Shown one piece after another: positions 8,323 to 15,797 of a DNA stretch of 45,514 bases. The position numbers and the translations under genes are program-made. The stretch's first letter is position 1. Each line of letters opens with the position of its first letter. Below the pieces are notes generated by a model. The model was not told the origin of the DNA and searched no databases. It saw only the letters and a list, made by a program, of their open reading frames with translations. The stretch is from NCBI GenBank assembly GCA_013298985.1, contig JAAFJS010000015.1:1-45514 (forward strand), read 5' to 3'. The DNA comes from Cytophagales bacterium (GTDB lineage: Bacteria; Bacteroidota; Bacteroidia; Cytophagales; Thermoflexibacteraceae).

Positions 8323-10416
8323 TTAATAACTCCCCCTAAACTTCCTGATAAACCATTCCACCGAAACCAGACTTACCAAAAAGAAAAATATCCATTTCAG
8401 ATTGATGAGTTCGCTTACATCTTCGCTGCTGTGAATGATGCTTTGTGCCTGCGCGGTGAGCAGTTTTGCCTTCAACTCATCTAAATTATTGGATTTGACA
8501 AAAGTACCACCTGTCTGCTTAGAGAGCTGTCTTAATAGGTTAAAATCGGCGGTAGTATTCAGTGCTTCCATTTGTAACTCCTTGACAGTGAACTCGCCCG
8601 TAACTGCCTCCACTTTTCCATCGAGGGTCGTACTTGCTTTAAAACGGTAAATGCCCTGCGGTAGCCCATTGATTTTGTACTTAAAACCATCAGAAGCATT
8701 GGTATAAGTATAGTTTGTACGATTATTTTTTTCGTCAATTAGCTGCAAATCAACTTTTTGACCTACTATTTTTTCATAAATATCATTATATGCCTCTGTT
8801 TCGAAAAGCACACTTTCCGCACTAAAATATTCGTTGGCACTGGTATTTACCCTAAACTTTCGCTTGTCATCTTTGGCAGAAATATACTGCACCAATTTGG
8901 GAAAAAACTCATCAAAAGCCTCTTGGTTTTCATTGCGGGCGTACTCTTGCAAACGCCACTGCCACAAACCTTCCCCAATCACCACCGCCGTTTTCTTGTC
9001 ATTATTTTCATTCACGACAAGTAGCGGTTTTTCCGTTACTAAGCTCCCAACACGCTGATATAAAATCACTTCCGAGTTCTGGGCAAGTCTGTAATCCCCA
9101 AAAGGAACAGTTACAGGAGGATATTTGGAAACCACAGATTTCTTTTCGTCTGCAAAATTGAAGCGATTAAAGCTGGCATTGAAGGCGGGCGTAACTTTGT
9201 CTGTCTGCGAGCTTCTTGGCAAAATAGTGATTCCAGTTTGTAAATTGTTAAAATTCAGCAAGTTAGTTTCGCTTCCTATGATAAAAACTGAAGGTGTATT
9301 TTTTGCCATCAGTTCTTTGAGCAAGTTGTTAGCGGCAGTACCTTTTTTGGCAGGAAGCTGGTGAAAAATCATCAAATCGTATTTTTCATTCTTTTTTAAT
9401 GCTTCGGCGGGCATGAGTTCAGGAATAAAAACGTCTAATTGATAATTTTCATTTTTTTCTATCGCGCTACGCATCGCCTTGATGTCAGGGTGAGGCGAGG
9501 CAGCAACGAGCAAAATCTTCTCGCGACTATCCAAAATATCTATATAGATGTGTTTGTTATTGTTGCGCGTGGTAAATTCTCCTCCAAGTGCCTTTAATTC
9601 AACCACATAGTGATTCATGCCTTTTTCTTTTGCCTCTACCAAAAACTGAATTTGTTGCAAATCATTTTCTTTGGTAAAGTTTAACGTTCTCGTATCCAGT
9701 ATATTACCATTTTGGGAAAGCACCACAGAAGTTTGCCTGCCCAAAAATCCAGCATTGTTAATTTCTGCGACAATAGGGAATTTATTGCCGAGATAGGCGA
9801 TTTTATTGTGGTACACAGCCTTCAAACTCAAATCGCTTTGGGCAATCGTATCGCCAATACCCACCGTATGAATAGCCATGTTGTATGGATTGTAAGTAGG
9901 CGCAACTCCTTGATTATAAATACCATCTGAAAGCAAAACTACGCCCGCCAAATTTTTATTTTCATAATTGCTTTGCACTGCCGAAAGCAAACTTCCTAAG
10001 TTGGTCGTTTGGCTTTCAAACTTTACAGAGGCAACATTGGCGTTTGTGCCAGCTTCATTTAGTGTCTGCACTTTGACCTCAAACTCCTTCTCTACCAATT
10101 CATTAGCGATTAAATCCAAGCTGTTTTTGAGGTTATTAACTTTCGTAGTATCGCTGGTAAGCGGAATGGACTGCGAATTGTCAATCGCAAAGACAATGAC
10201 AGGTTTTTCGAAATAATTTTTGACCAAGCGAATGAACGGATTTAAAAGCAAAAAACAAATAAAACTTACCAGCAGAAAGCGCAGTGCTGCCAGCGTTCTA
10301 TTGAGCCACTTGCTCCAAGGGGCATCTTTGGAATAGAGTAGAAGCGTATAAGCCAGTCCTGTTAATACGCACAAAATCAAGAAGTAAGGAGAATACTCGG
10401 TGAAAAGATTAGTCAT
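8323..10416 (-). CDS. vWA-domain membrane protein
   Basis: 697 residues. Two N-terminal membrane segments (about 11-28 and 43-63) lead into a von Willebrand factor A domain: 'PVIVFAIDNSQSIPL' holds the DxSxS metal-site motif and 'GVVLLSDGIYNQG' supplies the later Asp. A region like a glutamine-amidotransferase fold ('ILLVAASPHPDIKAMRSAIE', 'YDLMIFHQLPAK', 'PSVFIIGSETN') follows, then a beta-rich segment and one C-terminal membrane segment (about 669-690). Proteins of this build are common in Bacteroidota and act at the inner membrane, perhaps as scaffolds, but their role is not known. There is no BatA/BatB or MoxR gene beside it. No operon partner is visible: 99 bp separates it from the upstream gene. 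Confidence 0.78.
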   Translation of the reverse strand: MTNLFTEYSPYFLILCVLTGLAYTLLLYSKDAPWSKWLNRTLAALRFLLVSFICFLLLNPFIRLVKNYFEKPVIVFAIDNSQSIPLTSDTTKVNNLKNSLDLIANELVEKEFEVKVQTLNEAGTNANVASVKFESQTTNLGSLLSAVQSNYENKNLAGVVLLSDGIYNQGVAPTYNPYNMAIHTVGIGDTIAQSDLSLKAVYHNKIAYLGNKFPIVAEINNAGFLGRQTSVVLSQNGNILDTRTLNFTKENDLQQIQFLVEAKEKGMNHYVVELKALGGEFTTRNNNKHIYIDILDSREKILLVAASPHPDIKAMRSAIEKNENYQLDVFIPELMPAEALKKNEKYDLMIFHQLPAKKGTAANNLLKELMAKNTPSVFIIGSETNLLNFNNLQTGITILPRSSQTDKVTPAFNASFNRFNFADEKKSVVSKYPPVTVPFGDYRLAQNSEVILYQRVGSLVTEKPLLVVNENNDKKTAVVIGEGLWQWRLQEYARNENQEAFDEFFPKLVQYISAKDDKRKFRVNTSANEYFSAESVLFETEAYNDIYEKIVGQKVDLQLIDEKNNRTNYTYTNASDGFKYKINGLPQGIYRFKASTTLDGKVEAVTGEFTVKELQMEALNTTADFNLLRQLSKQTGGTFVKSNNLDELKAKLLTAQAQSIIHSSEDVSELINLKWIFFFLVSLVSVEWFIRKFRGSY

Positions 10417-10515
10417 TGTTTGCGATTTATTTGCCCATTTATTTTAGACAAATATATAAAAACAAATTTTGAATTGAGGTGTACTTACCCAAAATACATT
10501 ATTTTTCCCTCATGC

Positions 10516-11622
10516 TCAGGTGGCTTCGCCCCAAGTTTGGGTATAGGGTAAGCTAAAATTTGCCTTGCCTTCTGCTTTGCGAATGGTCTGCAAAAGCAAT
10601 TTACTATTTTCGTCTGAGATTTTTTCAAAGGAAAATATATTTTTGAAGGCATTAGATAACTTTAAGATATTCAGCACGTTGCTTGTCCAGTTGGCGGAGG
10701 GAACTTCCAGCAAATCTGCCAGCTTTTCTCCTAAGATAAAACGTGCATAGCTTGGTACGAAACCTTTGGCAGTAAGCAATGGATTTTGTGCTTCTATGAG
10801 TGATTCTTCCAAAAAAGTCAGCAAGGCGGCAGTCAAGTTTTTGCCCTCATCTGATTTGACAAATTGTCTTTTTTGAATGGCTCGGTCAAGTTTATAAGCA
10901 TCTAACTCGCTGTCAGTAAGCAAATTAATATCAACTCCCATCAAATAACTAATTACTTTCCATAGGTGCAAGTATGCCTCTGCCTCGTCTTTGCTGATAC
11001 TTATGCCTATTTTGCGAAGCCCTTGCAAAACCACAAAAGAGAAAGAAAGATGCGTCATTGCCAGGTCTTCTTGATTAAGGGGTTCGCCGAACGTATTTGC
11101 GTCCCAACTGCCTGATTTGCAGATATAATAGCGAATGGTCGCGTGCATGAGGCGTACCTTTTGAATAGAGATAAATCCTGCGCCATTTCGGTCAAAAGCA
11201 TCATTTCTACTCACCTCAAAAATGTACTGGGCGGTTTCATAAAGACGCTTTTTAGTCTGATTACCAATGCGTTGTGAGGAAGTTAGCACTCTGGCACCGT
11301 TGGCATTGGCATAGCAATAAGGCAGGGAGAGAAAGCTCAACATCAAAATAATATTTTCAGAATGTTTGTCAAAAAACTGACTTCCCTTTTTTAGTAGGAG
11401 AGGATTTGCCCAAGGAGGCAAAATAGCCGTTTGCTGAAAATAATCCTGCACATAGGGCGGAAATGATGTGCTTTCAAACGTATTATTTTTACTTGTATTT
11501 TTTAAAACTTCATTGAATGGATAGAAAAGATTTTCGCCAAAAAGCTGTCTAATCACTTCATCAGCAAGTGGGTCAGTTTGGCAACGCTTTTCGTCCAGGT
11601 AAGCAGTGGTAAAGTTTGTCAT
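10516..11622 (-). CDS. MpaB / rubber-oxygenase (DUF2236) family protein
   Basis: 368 residues, mostly helical, no signal peptide. The core has 'QKVRLMHATIRYYI' (H160, R164) and 'PLNQEDLAMTHLSFSF' (H191), the conserved blocks of the family that includes latex-clearing protein Lcp and fungal MpaB. In Lcp a histidine in the second block binds heme b, and the enzyme splits a C=C bond with O2. H191 is the likely counterpart here, by analogy. The substrate is unknown; isoprenoid chains or unsaturated lipids are possible. A TACTTTTG element at 11681-11688 (minus strand) could be its -7 box, and the 26-bp direct repeat at 11683 overlaps the region just upstream of it. Confidence 0.75.
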   Translation of the reverse strand: MTNFTTAYLDEKRCQTDPLADEVIRQLFGENLFYPFNEVLKNTSKNNTFESTSFPPYVQDYFQQTAILPPWANPLLLKKGSQFFDKHSENIILMLSFLSLPYCYANANGARVLTSSQRIGNQTKKRLYETAQYIFEVSRNDAFDRNGAGFISIQKVRLMHATIRYYICKSGSWDANTFGEPLNQEDLAMTHLSFSFVVLQGLRKIGISISKDEAEAYLHLWKVISYLMGVDINLLTDSELDAYKLDRAIQKRQFVKSDEGKNLTAALLTFLEESLIEAQNPLLTAKGFVPSYARFILGEKLADLLEVPSANWTSNVLNILKLSNAFKNIFSFEKISDENSKLLLQTIRKAEGKANFSLPYTQTWGEAT

Positions 11623-11682
11623 AAATGGCTATTTTTTCTAAAAACAGCACATAGAAGTTTTTTGTTTGGAATGAGGCAAACA

Positions 11683-11708
11683 AAAGTATCAAACTTTTCA
11701 GAAAGTTT
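11683..11708 (+). repeat. Left copy of a 26-bp direct repeat
   Basis: Identical over 26 bp with 12681-12706 (it begins AAAGTATCAAACTTT, then TCAG and AAAGTTT). Here only the inner 7-bp stem of the hairpin survives; the right copy has a full 15-bp stem. The two copies bound a block of about 1 kb with a MITE-like element and a two-gene unit. Confidence 0.8.
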
Positions 11709-11785
11709 TGCATATTTTTTTTAAAATCGCGTATAAAAAAATGGGGAAGTGATTAAAAATAGTGTTTTTTTGTAATTTTTTTATA

Positions 11786-11967
11786 ATTAGGACTTACGCA
11801 GAGGTTCTTTTAGACACTTTAACGGCTTATCGTGCGGCTAAAAATAGCAAAAAAATGTTGTGCCTGCTAAATTAGGCAAAATTCGTTTTGCTCGTTTTCA
11901 AAATTTACATTTTAAGGCATTTTAAGCGCATATTTCGTTAGTTTCAAATTTTTGCGTAAGTCCTAAT
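11786..11967. mobile_element. MITE-like element, 182 bp, 15-bp perfect terminal inverted repeats
   Basis: ATTAGGACTTACGCA at 11786-11800 is exactly inverted at 11953-11967. The inner core GGACTTACGCA resembles the ends of some IS5/IS982-type elements known from other phyla (recalled, not searched). There is no transposase frame inside; the 152-bp interior is non-coding. The outer ATTA/TAAT may include part of the target site. The right end lies 14 bp before a candidate -7 promoter element, so the insertion may set the upstream promoter region of the next gene. Confidence 0.65.
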
Positions 11968-11981
11968 AATTTACAATTTCG

Positions 11982-11989
11982 TAAATTTG
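11982..11989 (+). promoter_or_regulatory. Candidate -7 element for the small-protein/protease unit
   Basis: TAAATTTG matches TAnnTTTG, with the start codon at 12005, giving a leader of about 10 nt. The nearest upstream TTTG (11951-11954) lies inside the MITE-like element, 27 bp away, longer than the usual 17-23 bp, so use of the element end as a -33 box is only a possibility. Confidence 0.35.
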
Positions 11990-12004
11990 TAAGAAAAATA
12001 ATCT

Positions 12005-12271
12005 ATGAAAAATATAACTCAAAAACTAAAAACCAAAAGCACGTATCCTTACATGACTTTTGAGGAGTTGAAAAGAGAGTATCCTAATTCGTGGATTCTA
12101 CTTTTGAACCCCGATGATGTGCCATTAGAAAGAAGCGGAAACTTTGTTTATAAGAGTAAAAGCAAAGCAAGCGCACTCAAAAAAGCCAAAACATTGCCAC
12201 AAGGTTCTACTTTTGGGCTGGCTTACACAGGCGAAATCAAACTGGCTAAAAATGTAGTGATATGCCTATGA
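12005..12271 (+). CDS. Small protein, DUF5678-like, partner of the downstream protease
   Basis: 88 residues, soluble and basic. The segment 'MTFEELKREYPNSWILLLNP' is followed by a short strand ('GNFVYKSKSKASALKKAK') and 'STFGLAYTGEI'. This resembles the small DUF5678-type domains ('ELKKEYPNEWVLL...' pattern), which have no known activity. Its stop overlaps the start of the next gene by ATGA, so translation is probably coupled and the products act together. The unit sits inside a block bounded by direct repeats. The DUF5678 similarity is recalled, not searched. What it does, for example targeting, binding or inhibiting the protease, cannot be told. Confidence 0.6.
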   Translation: MKNITQKLKTKSTYPYMTFEELKREYPNSWILLLNPDDVPLERSGNFVYKSKSKASALKKAKTLPQGSTFGLAYTGEIKLAKNVVICL

Positions 12272-12666
12272 GTAAGTTTAATTTTAAGTATGTAGGTAGT
12301 TTATTGGTGGTAAATGCCACTTTGCAAGGAATGGAAGGTATAGAAAAGAAGTTAGAACTTGCCTTAGATACAGGCTCTACGCGTACTATTCTCAAGCCTG
12401 ATGTGCTGAATGTTCTTGGCTATGAGGTAAATAAAGTAAAAAATAACTTAACGATTACCACAGGTACAAAGAATGAAAAAGCGTTTGATTTGAGTGTCAA
12501 AAACTTGGAAATGCTTACTTATGGTGTAAAAAACTTAAAAGTAGCGTGTAAAACTTTGCCTTTGGGTTTGTTTTTCATAGATGGACTATTAGGATTGGAC
12601 TTTTTTCAAAACATAAACAAAAAATTAGAGATTGATTTTGAAAATAAAACAATAGAAATAAAATGA
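12268..12666 (+). CDS. Retropepsin-like aspartic protease, single domain
   Basis: 132 residues from the ATG at 12268, chosen because it forms an ATGA overlap with the previous stop; an in-frame ATG at 12262 would add two residues. The catalytic motif is 'LALDTGSTRTIL' (D34-T-G) and the second conserved element is 'FIDGLLGLDFF' (hydrophobic-hydrophobic-Gly, about 104-113), both standard for clan AA retroviral-type proteases, which act as homodimers. No signal peptide or membrane segment is visible, so the protease should be cytoplasmic. Targets are unknown. The gene is the second of a two-gene unit and is followed by a perfect 15-bp hairpin that belongs to the flanking repeat. Confidence 0.82.
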   Translation: MSKFNFKYVGSLLVVNATLQGMEGIEKKLELALDTGSTRTILKPDVLNVLGYEVNKVKNNLTITTGTKNEKAFDLSVKNLEMLTYGVKNLKVACKTLPLGLFFIDGLLGLDFFQNINKKLEIDFENKTIEIK

Positions 12667-12680
12667 TAGAAATATTTTTT

Positions 12681-12714
12681 AAAGTATCAAACTTTTCAGA
12701 AAGTTTGATACTTT
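12681..12714. repeat. Right copy of the direct repeat: perfect hairpin, 15-bp stem
   Basis: Arms 12681-12695 and 12700-12714 (AAAGTATCAAACTTT) enclose TCAG. The first 26 bp are identical to 11683-11708. It lies between converging genes but has no T-run on the plus strand, so it is better read as a repeat element that might also stop transcription. Confidence 0.75.
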
Positions 12715-12730
12715 AAAAATAAATCCATCT

Positions 12731-14050
12731 TTACACTTTTATTCTTATCAAGTCCAATACATCGCGTACGGCACGAAACGAAACCACATTGGATTTGAAA
12801 TGCTCTACGGCAATTTTTACCTCGTTTTCTGTTGCTTCAAAGTGTTTGAGGATATTGAGGAGGTGCATTTTCATGTGTCCGCGCTGTATGCCTGTGGTAG
12901 TCAAGGACTTCACTGCACCAAAATTCTGCGCCAGCCCAATCACCGCCATCATTTGCATCAGTTCCCTTGCATTGGGGTTTCCCAAAATTTCAAAAGATTT
13001 TTTTACTAAGGGGTGCAAGGAAGTTAGCCCGCCTACCGTCCCGACAGCCATTGGAATTTCTATCCAAAACTTAAAAATTCCATTTTCTATGCTACAATCT
13101 GTTAGACTTTGGTACTTTCCGCTGCGCGAAGCGTAGGTATGCCCGCAAGCCTCAATCGCCCTAAAATCGTTACCTGTTGCCAGCGTAAGTGCATCTATGC
13201 CATTGAAAATGCCTTTGTTGTGCGTGGTGGCGCGATGTGGGTCATTTTTAGCAATCATTATCGCTTTGCTAAACTTAAAGGCAAACATTTCGGGAGGCAT
13301 CTCCTCGAAGTTGCCCAAATCCGCTATCGGACATTCTACCCACGCCCTCACCAAACATTCAGGCGTATAGTTCGAGAGAATGGACATCACCACCAAAGGC
13401 TCTTTTTCCTTGCCCACAAAATGCTCGCTGTTTGCCGCCCAGTCTTTGAGTGTGCGCGCAAATTCTTCTAAGCAAGTGTTGATAAAGTTAGCCCCCATAG
13501 ACTCACAGGTTTCAAAAGTTGCCTTTACTTGATAATAATTGGGTTCTAAGTGCGTCATGTTTACCAGCTCGATGGCAAGGATTCCGCCGCCGCGTGCGCG
13601 CATATTTGCTGTAACCAATGCCGTATTGTCAAGCATGAGTTCACGAACTTCGTCAAACAAAACATCTAATTTTTTGAAATCGCCCTCCCACAAGAAATGC
13701 ACCTGCCCCACTTTTTTGGTATCAATCACTTCTGCCTTAAAGCCGCCTCTTTCCAGCCAAAACTTGGCACTGCCTGCCGCCGCCGCCACTACTGAGCTTT
13801 CCTCAATGACAAGCGGAATAGCATACAAAGTGCCGTTAATCAGCACATTAGGTACTAATCCATAAGGCATATAAAAGTTAGTCAGTGTGTTTTCACTAAA
13901 CTCGTCGTACAGTTTTTGCACTTGTGGGTCGCGGTGCTGGTAGCTCTCGAACTCATCGACAAAGCCTTGTGGGTTATCTGTGATTTGCGAAGCGAGCCAC
14001 GTCAATTTTTGTTTTTTGGAAAGTTTGGAAAAACCTGAAATTATTTCCAT
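12731..14050 (-). CDS. mvaA: Hydroxymethylglutaryl-CoA reductase, class II (degradative type)
   Basis: 439 residues, the normal length of class II HMG-CoA reductases. Catalytic residues are all visible: Glu in 'VIEESSVVAAAAG' (E83/E84), Lys in 'THNKGIFNGIDAL' (K279), Asp in 'LATGNDFRAIEA' (D295) and His in 'IQRGHMKMHL' (H392). The substrate-binding start is 'ENTLTNFYMPYG'. The enzyme interconverts HMG-CoA and mevalonate. Although class II was first known from mevalonate breakdown, in many bacteria it supplies mevalonate for isoprenoids; which applies here cannot be read. No other mevalonate-pathway gene is in the window. It is monocistronic, and its upstream spacer carries heptamer-like AT repeats. 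A CAAAAATA at 14133-14140 could be a minus-strand -7 element. Confidence 0.93.
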   Translation of the reverse strand: MEIISGFSKLSKKQKLTWLASQITDNPQGFVDEFESYQHRDPQVQKLYDEFSENTLTNFYMPYGLVPNVLINGTLYAIPLVIEESSVVAAAAGSAKFWLERGGFKAEVIDTKKVGQVHFLWEGDFKKLDVLFDEVRELMLDNTALVTANMRARGGGILAIELVNMTHLEPNYYQVKATFETCESMGANFINTCLEEFARTLKDWAANSEHFVGKEKEPLVVMSILSNYTPECLVRAWVECPIADLGNFEEMPPEMFAFKFSKAIMIAKNDPHRATTHNKGIFNGIDALTLATGNDFRAIEACGHTYASRSGKYQSLTDCSIENGIFKFWIEIPMAVGTVGGLTSLHPLVKKSFEILGNPNARELMQMMAVIGLAQNFGAVKSLTTTGIQRGHMKMHLLNILKHFEATENEVKIAVEHFKSNVVSFRAVRDVLDLIRIKV

Positions 14051-14192
14051 GTATGTAGTTATGAGTTATAAATTATGAATTAATACAGTTGGTTCATAAT
14101 CAATGTTTTATAAAAAAATATAAGTAGTTCAACAAAAATAAATATTCTATTAAATACACCATAGGTGTTAAATATTGGGTAGAGCTAAACAA

Positions 14193-14256
14193 GTAATGCT
14201 AAAATGTTGTTGCATGGTGTTGAACGCTGTGTGCAACACCCGCAACGCAGTATTAC
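14193..14256. repeat. Long imperfect inverted repeat
   Basis: Outer arms GTAAT (14193-14197) and ATTAC (14252-14256) enclose inner arms GTTGC-AT-GGTGTTG (14209-14222) and CAACACC-C-GCAAC (14234-14246) with an 11-nt loop. It would fold as one long hairpin. No coding sense. Possibly an RNA structure or a REP-like unit. Confidence 0.5.
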
Positions 14257-14259
14257 ATC

Positions 14260-14290
14260 TTTTCCACTACTAAATGTTGGTAGTGGAAAA
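14260..14290. repeat. Perfect 11-bp hairpin
   Basis: TTTTCCACTAC (14260-14270) is inverted at 14280-14290 around a 9-nt loop. It follows the longer hairpin by 3 bp. There is an A-run and T-run at the ends, so it could act as a terminator in either direction, but no gene ends next to it. Confidence 0.5.
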
Positions 14291-14355
14291 ACGATACAAA
14301 TTTATTTCTACTCCGTTAGGCAATTCCATTTGGGAGTGCATAAATAATTGATTAT

Positions 14356-14425
14356 TAAACTCCTAAAGGAGTTTATGAGCATCAAGATTACTATTTTTAC
14401 CAACATAAAACTCCTAAAGGAGTTT
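14356..14425. repeat. Two copies of a TAAA-loop palindrome (ACTCC-TAAA-GGAGT type)
   Basis: TAAACTCCTAAAGGAGTTTA at 14356-14375 and its core AAACTCCTAAAGGAGTTT at 14408-14425 lie 33 bp apart in the same orientation. Each folds into an 8-9-bp stem. The centre TAAA and stem layout match the palindromes at 15698-15717 and 29406-29417, which have a different stem sequence. Confidence 0.7.
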
Positions 14426-14509
14426 AGAAATGATTATAATTGTTGATATACTTATAATATTTATGTAGTAATGAATCCAATAAAACTTTGGGCTTTCTCC
14501 AGAAGCCTA

Positions 14510-15583
14510 TCATTTAAAATACCTAAAATCTTGCCCTGCCTCTAACTGCGCCAAAAATTCGTACATGAGTTTAATCACATTTTCCACATCAGTTTTGCTG
14601 ACTGTTTCTACGGTCGTGTGCATATATTTGAGTGGCAGAGAGATAAGTGCAGAAGCAACTCCCGCACTCGAATAGGCAAAAGAATCTGTATCTGTTCCCG
14701 TACTGCGTTCGGAAGCAGCGCGTTGGAATGGAATTTCTTTTTCTTGTGCTACTTTTATCAACATTTTCAGTACGTTATTTTGGACAGCAGGCGCATAAGT
14801 CAGGACGGGTCCCGCGCCGCAGGCTTGTTCGCCGTCAAGGATTTTGTCGTACATGGGCGATTTGGTATCGTGGCATACATCAGTACAGATAGCCAAGTCG
14901 GGCTTGATATGGCGAGAAATCATTTCTGCGCCGCGCAAACCAACTTCTTCTTGCACCGAATTGACCACATACAATCCAAAAGGTAGTTTTACACTATTTT
15001 CGTGAAGGCGGCGCGCCACTTCGGCAATTATGAAGCCTCCCATACGGTTGTCCAAAGCCCTGCCTACCAAATATTTTTGATTCAATTCCATCAATCCATC
15101 TTCAAAAGTAACCACACAACCTACATGAATACCGAGTTCCTCGACTTCGGCTTTGGTAGCACAGCCACAATCCAAGAAAATATTTTGCATGGTAGGCTTC
15201 ATGTCTAAGCGGTCGCCTTTGCGCGTGTGTATGGCAGGAAAACCAAAAATAGCTTTGACAATGCCTTTTTCTGTGTGGATATTCACGCGCTTAGAAGGGG
15301 CTATGATGTGGTCAGAGCCGCCATTGCGAATCACATAAATATAGCCATCGGGATTGATGTAGTTCACAAACCACGAAATTTCGTCGGCGTGTGCCTCAAT
15401 CACTACCTTGTAAGGTGCTTCGGGATTGACTATCCCTACCACAGAGCCATAGGTATCTACATGATAATCATGGATATAGGGCTTGATGTAGTCTAACCAA
15501 ATTTTTTGCCCTGAACTTTCAAAGCCCGTAGGAGAGGCATTGTTCAGGTAGTTGTATAAGAAACTGGTGCTTTTATCGTCCAT
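14510..15583 (-). CDS. M42 family metallopeptidase (glutamyl aminopeptidase / endoglucanase-like)
   Basis: 357 residues from the ATG at 15583; the frame extends to a TTG two codons upstream, less likely. The fold and metal ligands of M42 are seen in order: 'VVIEAHADEISWFVNYI' (His, Asp), 'YLVGRALDNRMGGFI' (bridging Asp), 'VNSVQEEVGLRGA' (catalytic Glu pair), 'AICTDVCHDTKSP' (Asp) and 'MHTTVETVSKTDVEN' (final His). These are cytoplasmic di-metal aminopeptidases that form large tetrahedral assemblies and trim peptides from the N-terminus. It is transcribed alone; a 213-bp spacer with a palindrome lies between it and the EamA gene upstream. Confidence 0.9.
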   Translation of the reverse strand: MDDKSTSFLYNYLNNASPTGFESSGQKIWLDYIKPYIHDYHVDTYGSVVGIVNPEAPYKVVIEAHADEISWFVNYINPDGYIYVIRNGGSDHIIAPSKRVNIHTEKGIVKAIFGFPAIHTRKGDRLDMKPTMQNIFLDCGCATKAEVEELGIHVGCVVTFEDGLMELNQKYLVGRALDNRMGGFIIAEVARRLHENSVKLPFGLYVVNSVQEEVGLRGAEMISRHIKPDLAICTDVCHDTKSPMYDKILDGEQACGAGPVLTYAPAVQNNVLKMLIKVAQEKEIPFQRAASERSTGTDTDSFAYSSAGVASALISLPLKYMHTTVETVSKTDVENVIKLMYEFLAQLEAGQDFRYFK

Positions 15584-15697
15584 TGTCAAATTGAGGTTGG
15601 TTTATTTTGGAAGTGTAAAGATAAAAAAAGTTTTTTGATAACAAAATGAGGTTAAAAACTACGATTGTTGTTTGACAATTTTTGTAGTAGAGGAGTT

Positions 15698-15717
15698 CCC
15701 ACCGTTAAAACGGTGGG
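15698..15717. repeat. TAAA-loop palindrome (CCCACCGT-TAAA-ACGGTGGG)
   Basis: An 8-bp perfect stem around TAAA. The inner 14 bp (CCGTTAAAACGGTG) recurs at 29406-29419. It lies between the converging-free ends of the EamA and M42 genes, where it might also weaken read-through. A stem of this strength without a T-run points to a REP-like unit. Confidence 0.65.
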
Positions 15718-15719
15718 TT

Positions 15720-15797
15720 ATAGAATGTAATATATTGGCTATCAATTTTTTGACACCTCGCCTTAGTTCCACATTGGAAATGGAATATACATTCTAT
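15720..15797. repeat. 10-bp inverted repeat flanking 58 bp, beside the EamA stop codon
   Basis: ATAGAATGTA (15720-15729) is exactly inverted at 15788-15797, where the last base is also the final base of the EamA stop codon. The spacer between the arms holds CACC/CGCC-rich sequence without a gene. With the adjacent TAAA-loop palindrome it forms a structured 3' end of about 100 bp. Confidence 0.45.

Larger units (their letters stand above)
14051..14509. other. Repeat-rich 459-bp intergenic region
   Basis: No credible gene. It holds AT heptamer-like repeats next to the mvaA start (14054-14086, variants of TTATGAA/TTATGAG), a short ACACC-ATA-GGTGT palindrome at 14156-14168, a long imperfect hairpin (14193-14256), a perfect 11-bp hairpin (14260-14290) and two copies of a TAAA-loop palindrome (14356-14375 and 14408-14425). 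It lies between the starts of mvaA and the stop of the M42 peptidase gene. Confidence 0.7.

Noticed and set aside
10449-10456. CAAATATA as a minus-strand -7 element for the vWA gene
   Set aside because: It matches the -7 pattern but has no -33 partner at a usable distance and lies in very AT-rich DNA.
12681-12714. Classical terminator of the protease gene
   Set aside because: The stem is strong but no T-run follows on the plus strand, and its sequence is shared with 11683-11708, so it is better seen as a repeat that may also stop transcription.
10516-14050. Functional link between the MpaB/rubber-oxygenase-like gene and the HMG-CoA reductase gene through isoprenoids
   Set aside because: They are about 1 kb apart and separated by the repeat-bounded block and by converging genes, and no other isoprenoid gene is present; adjacency is likely chance.
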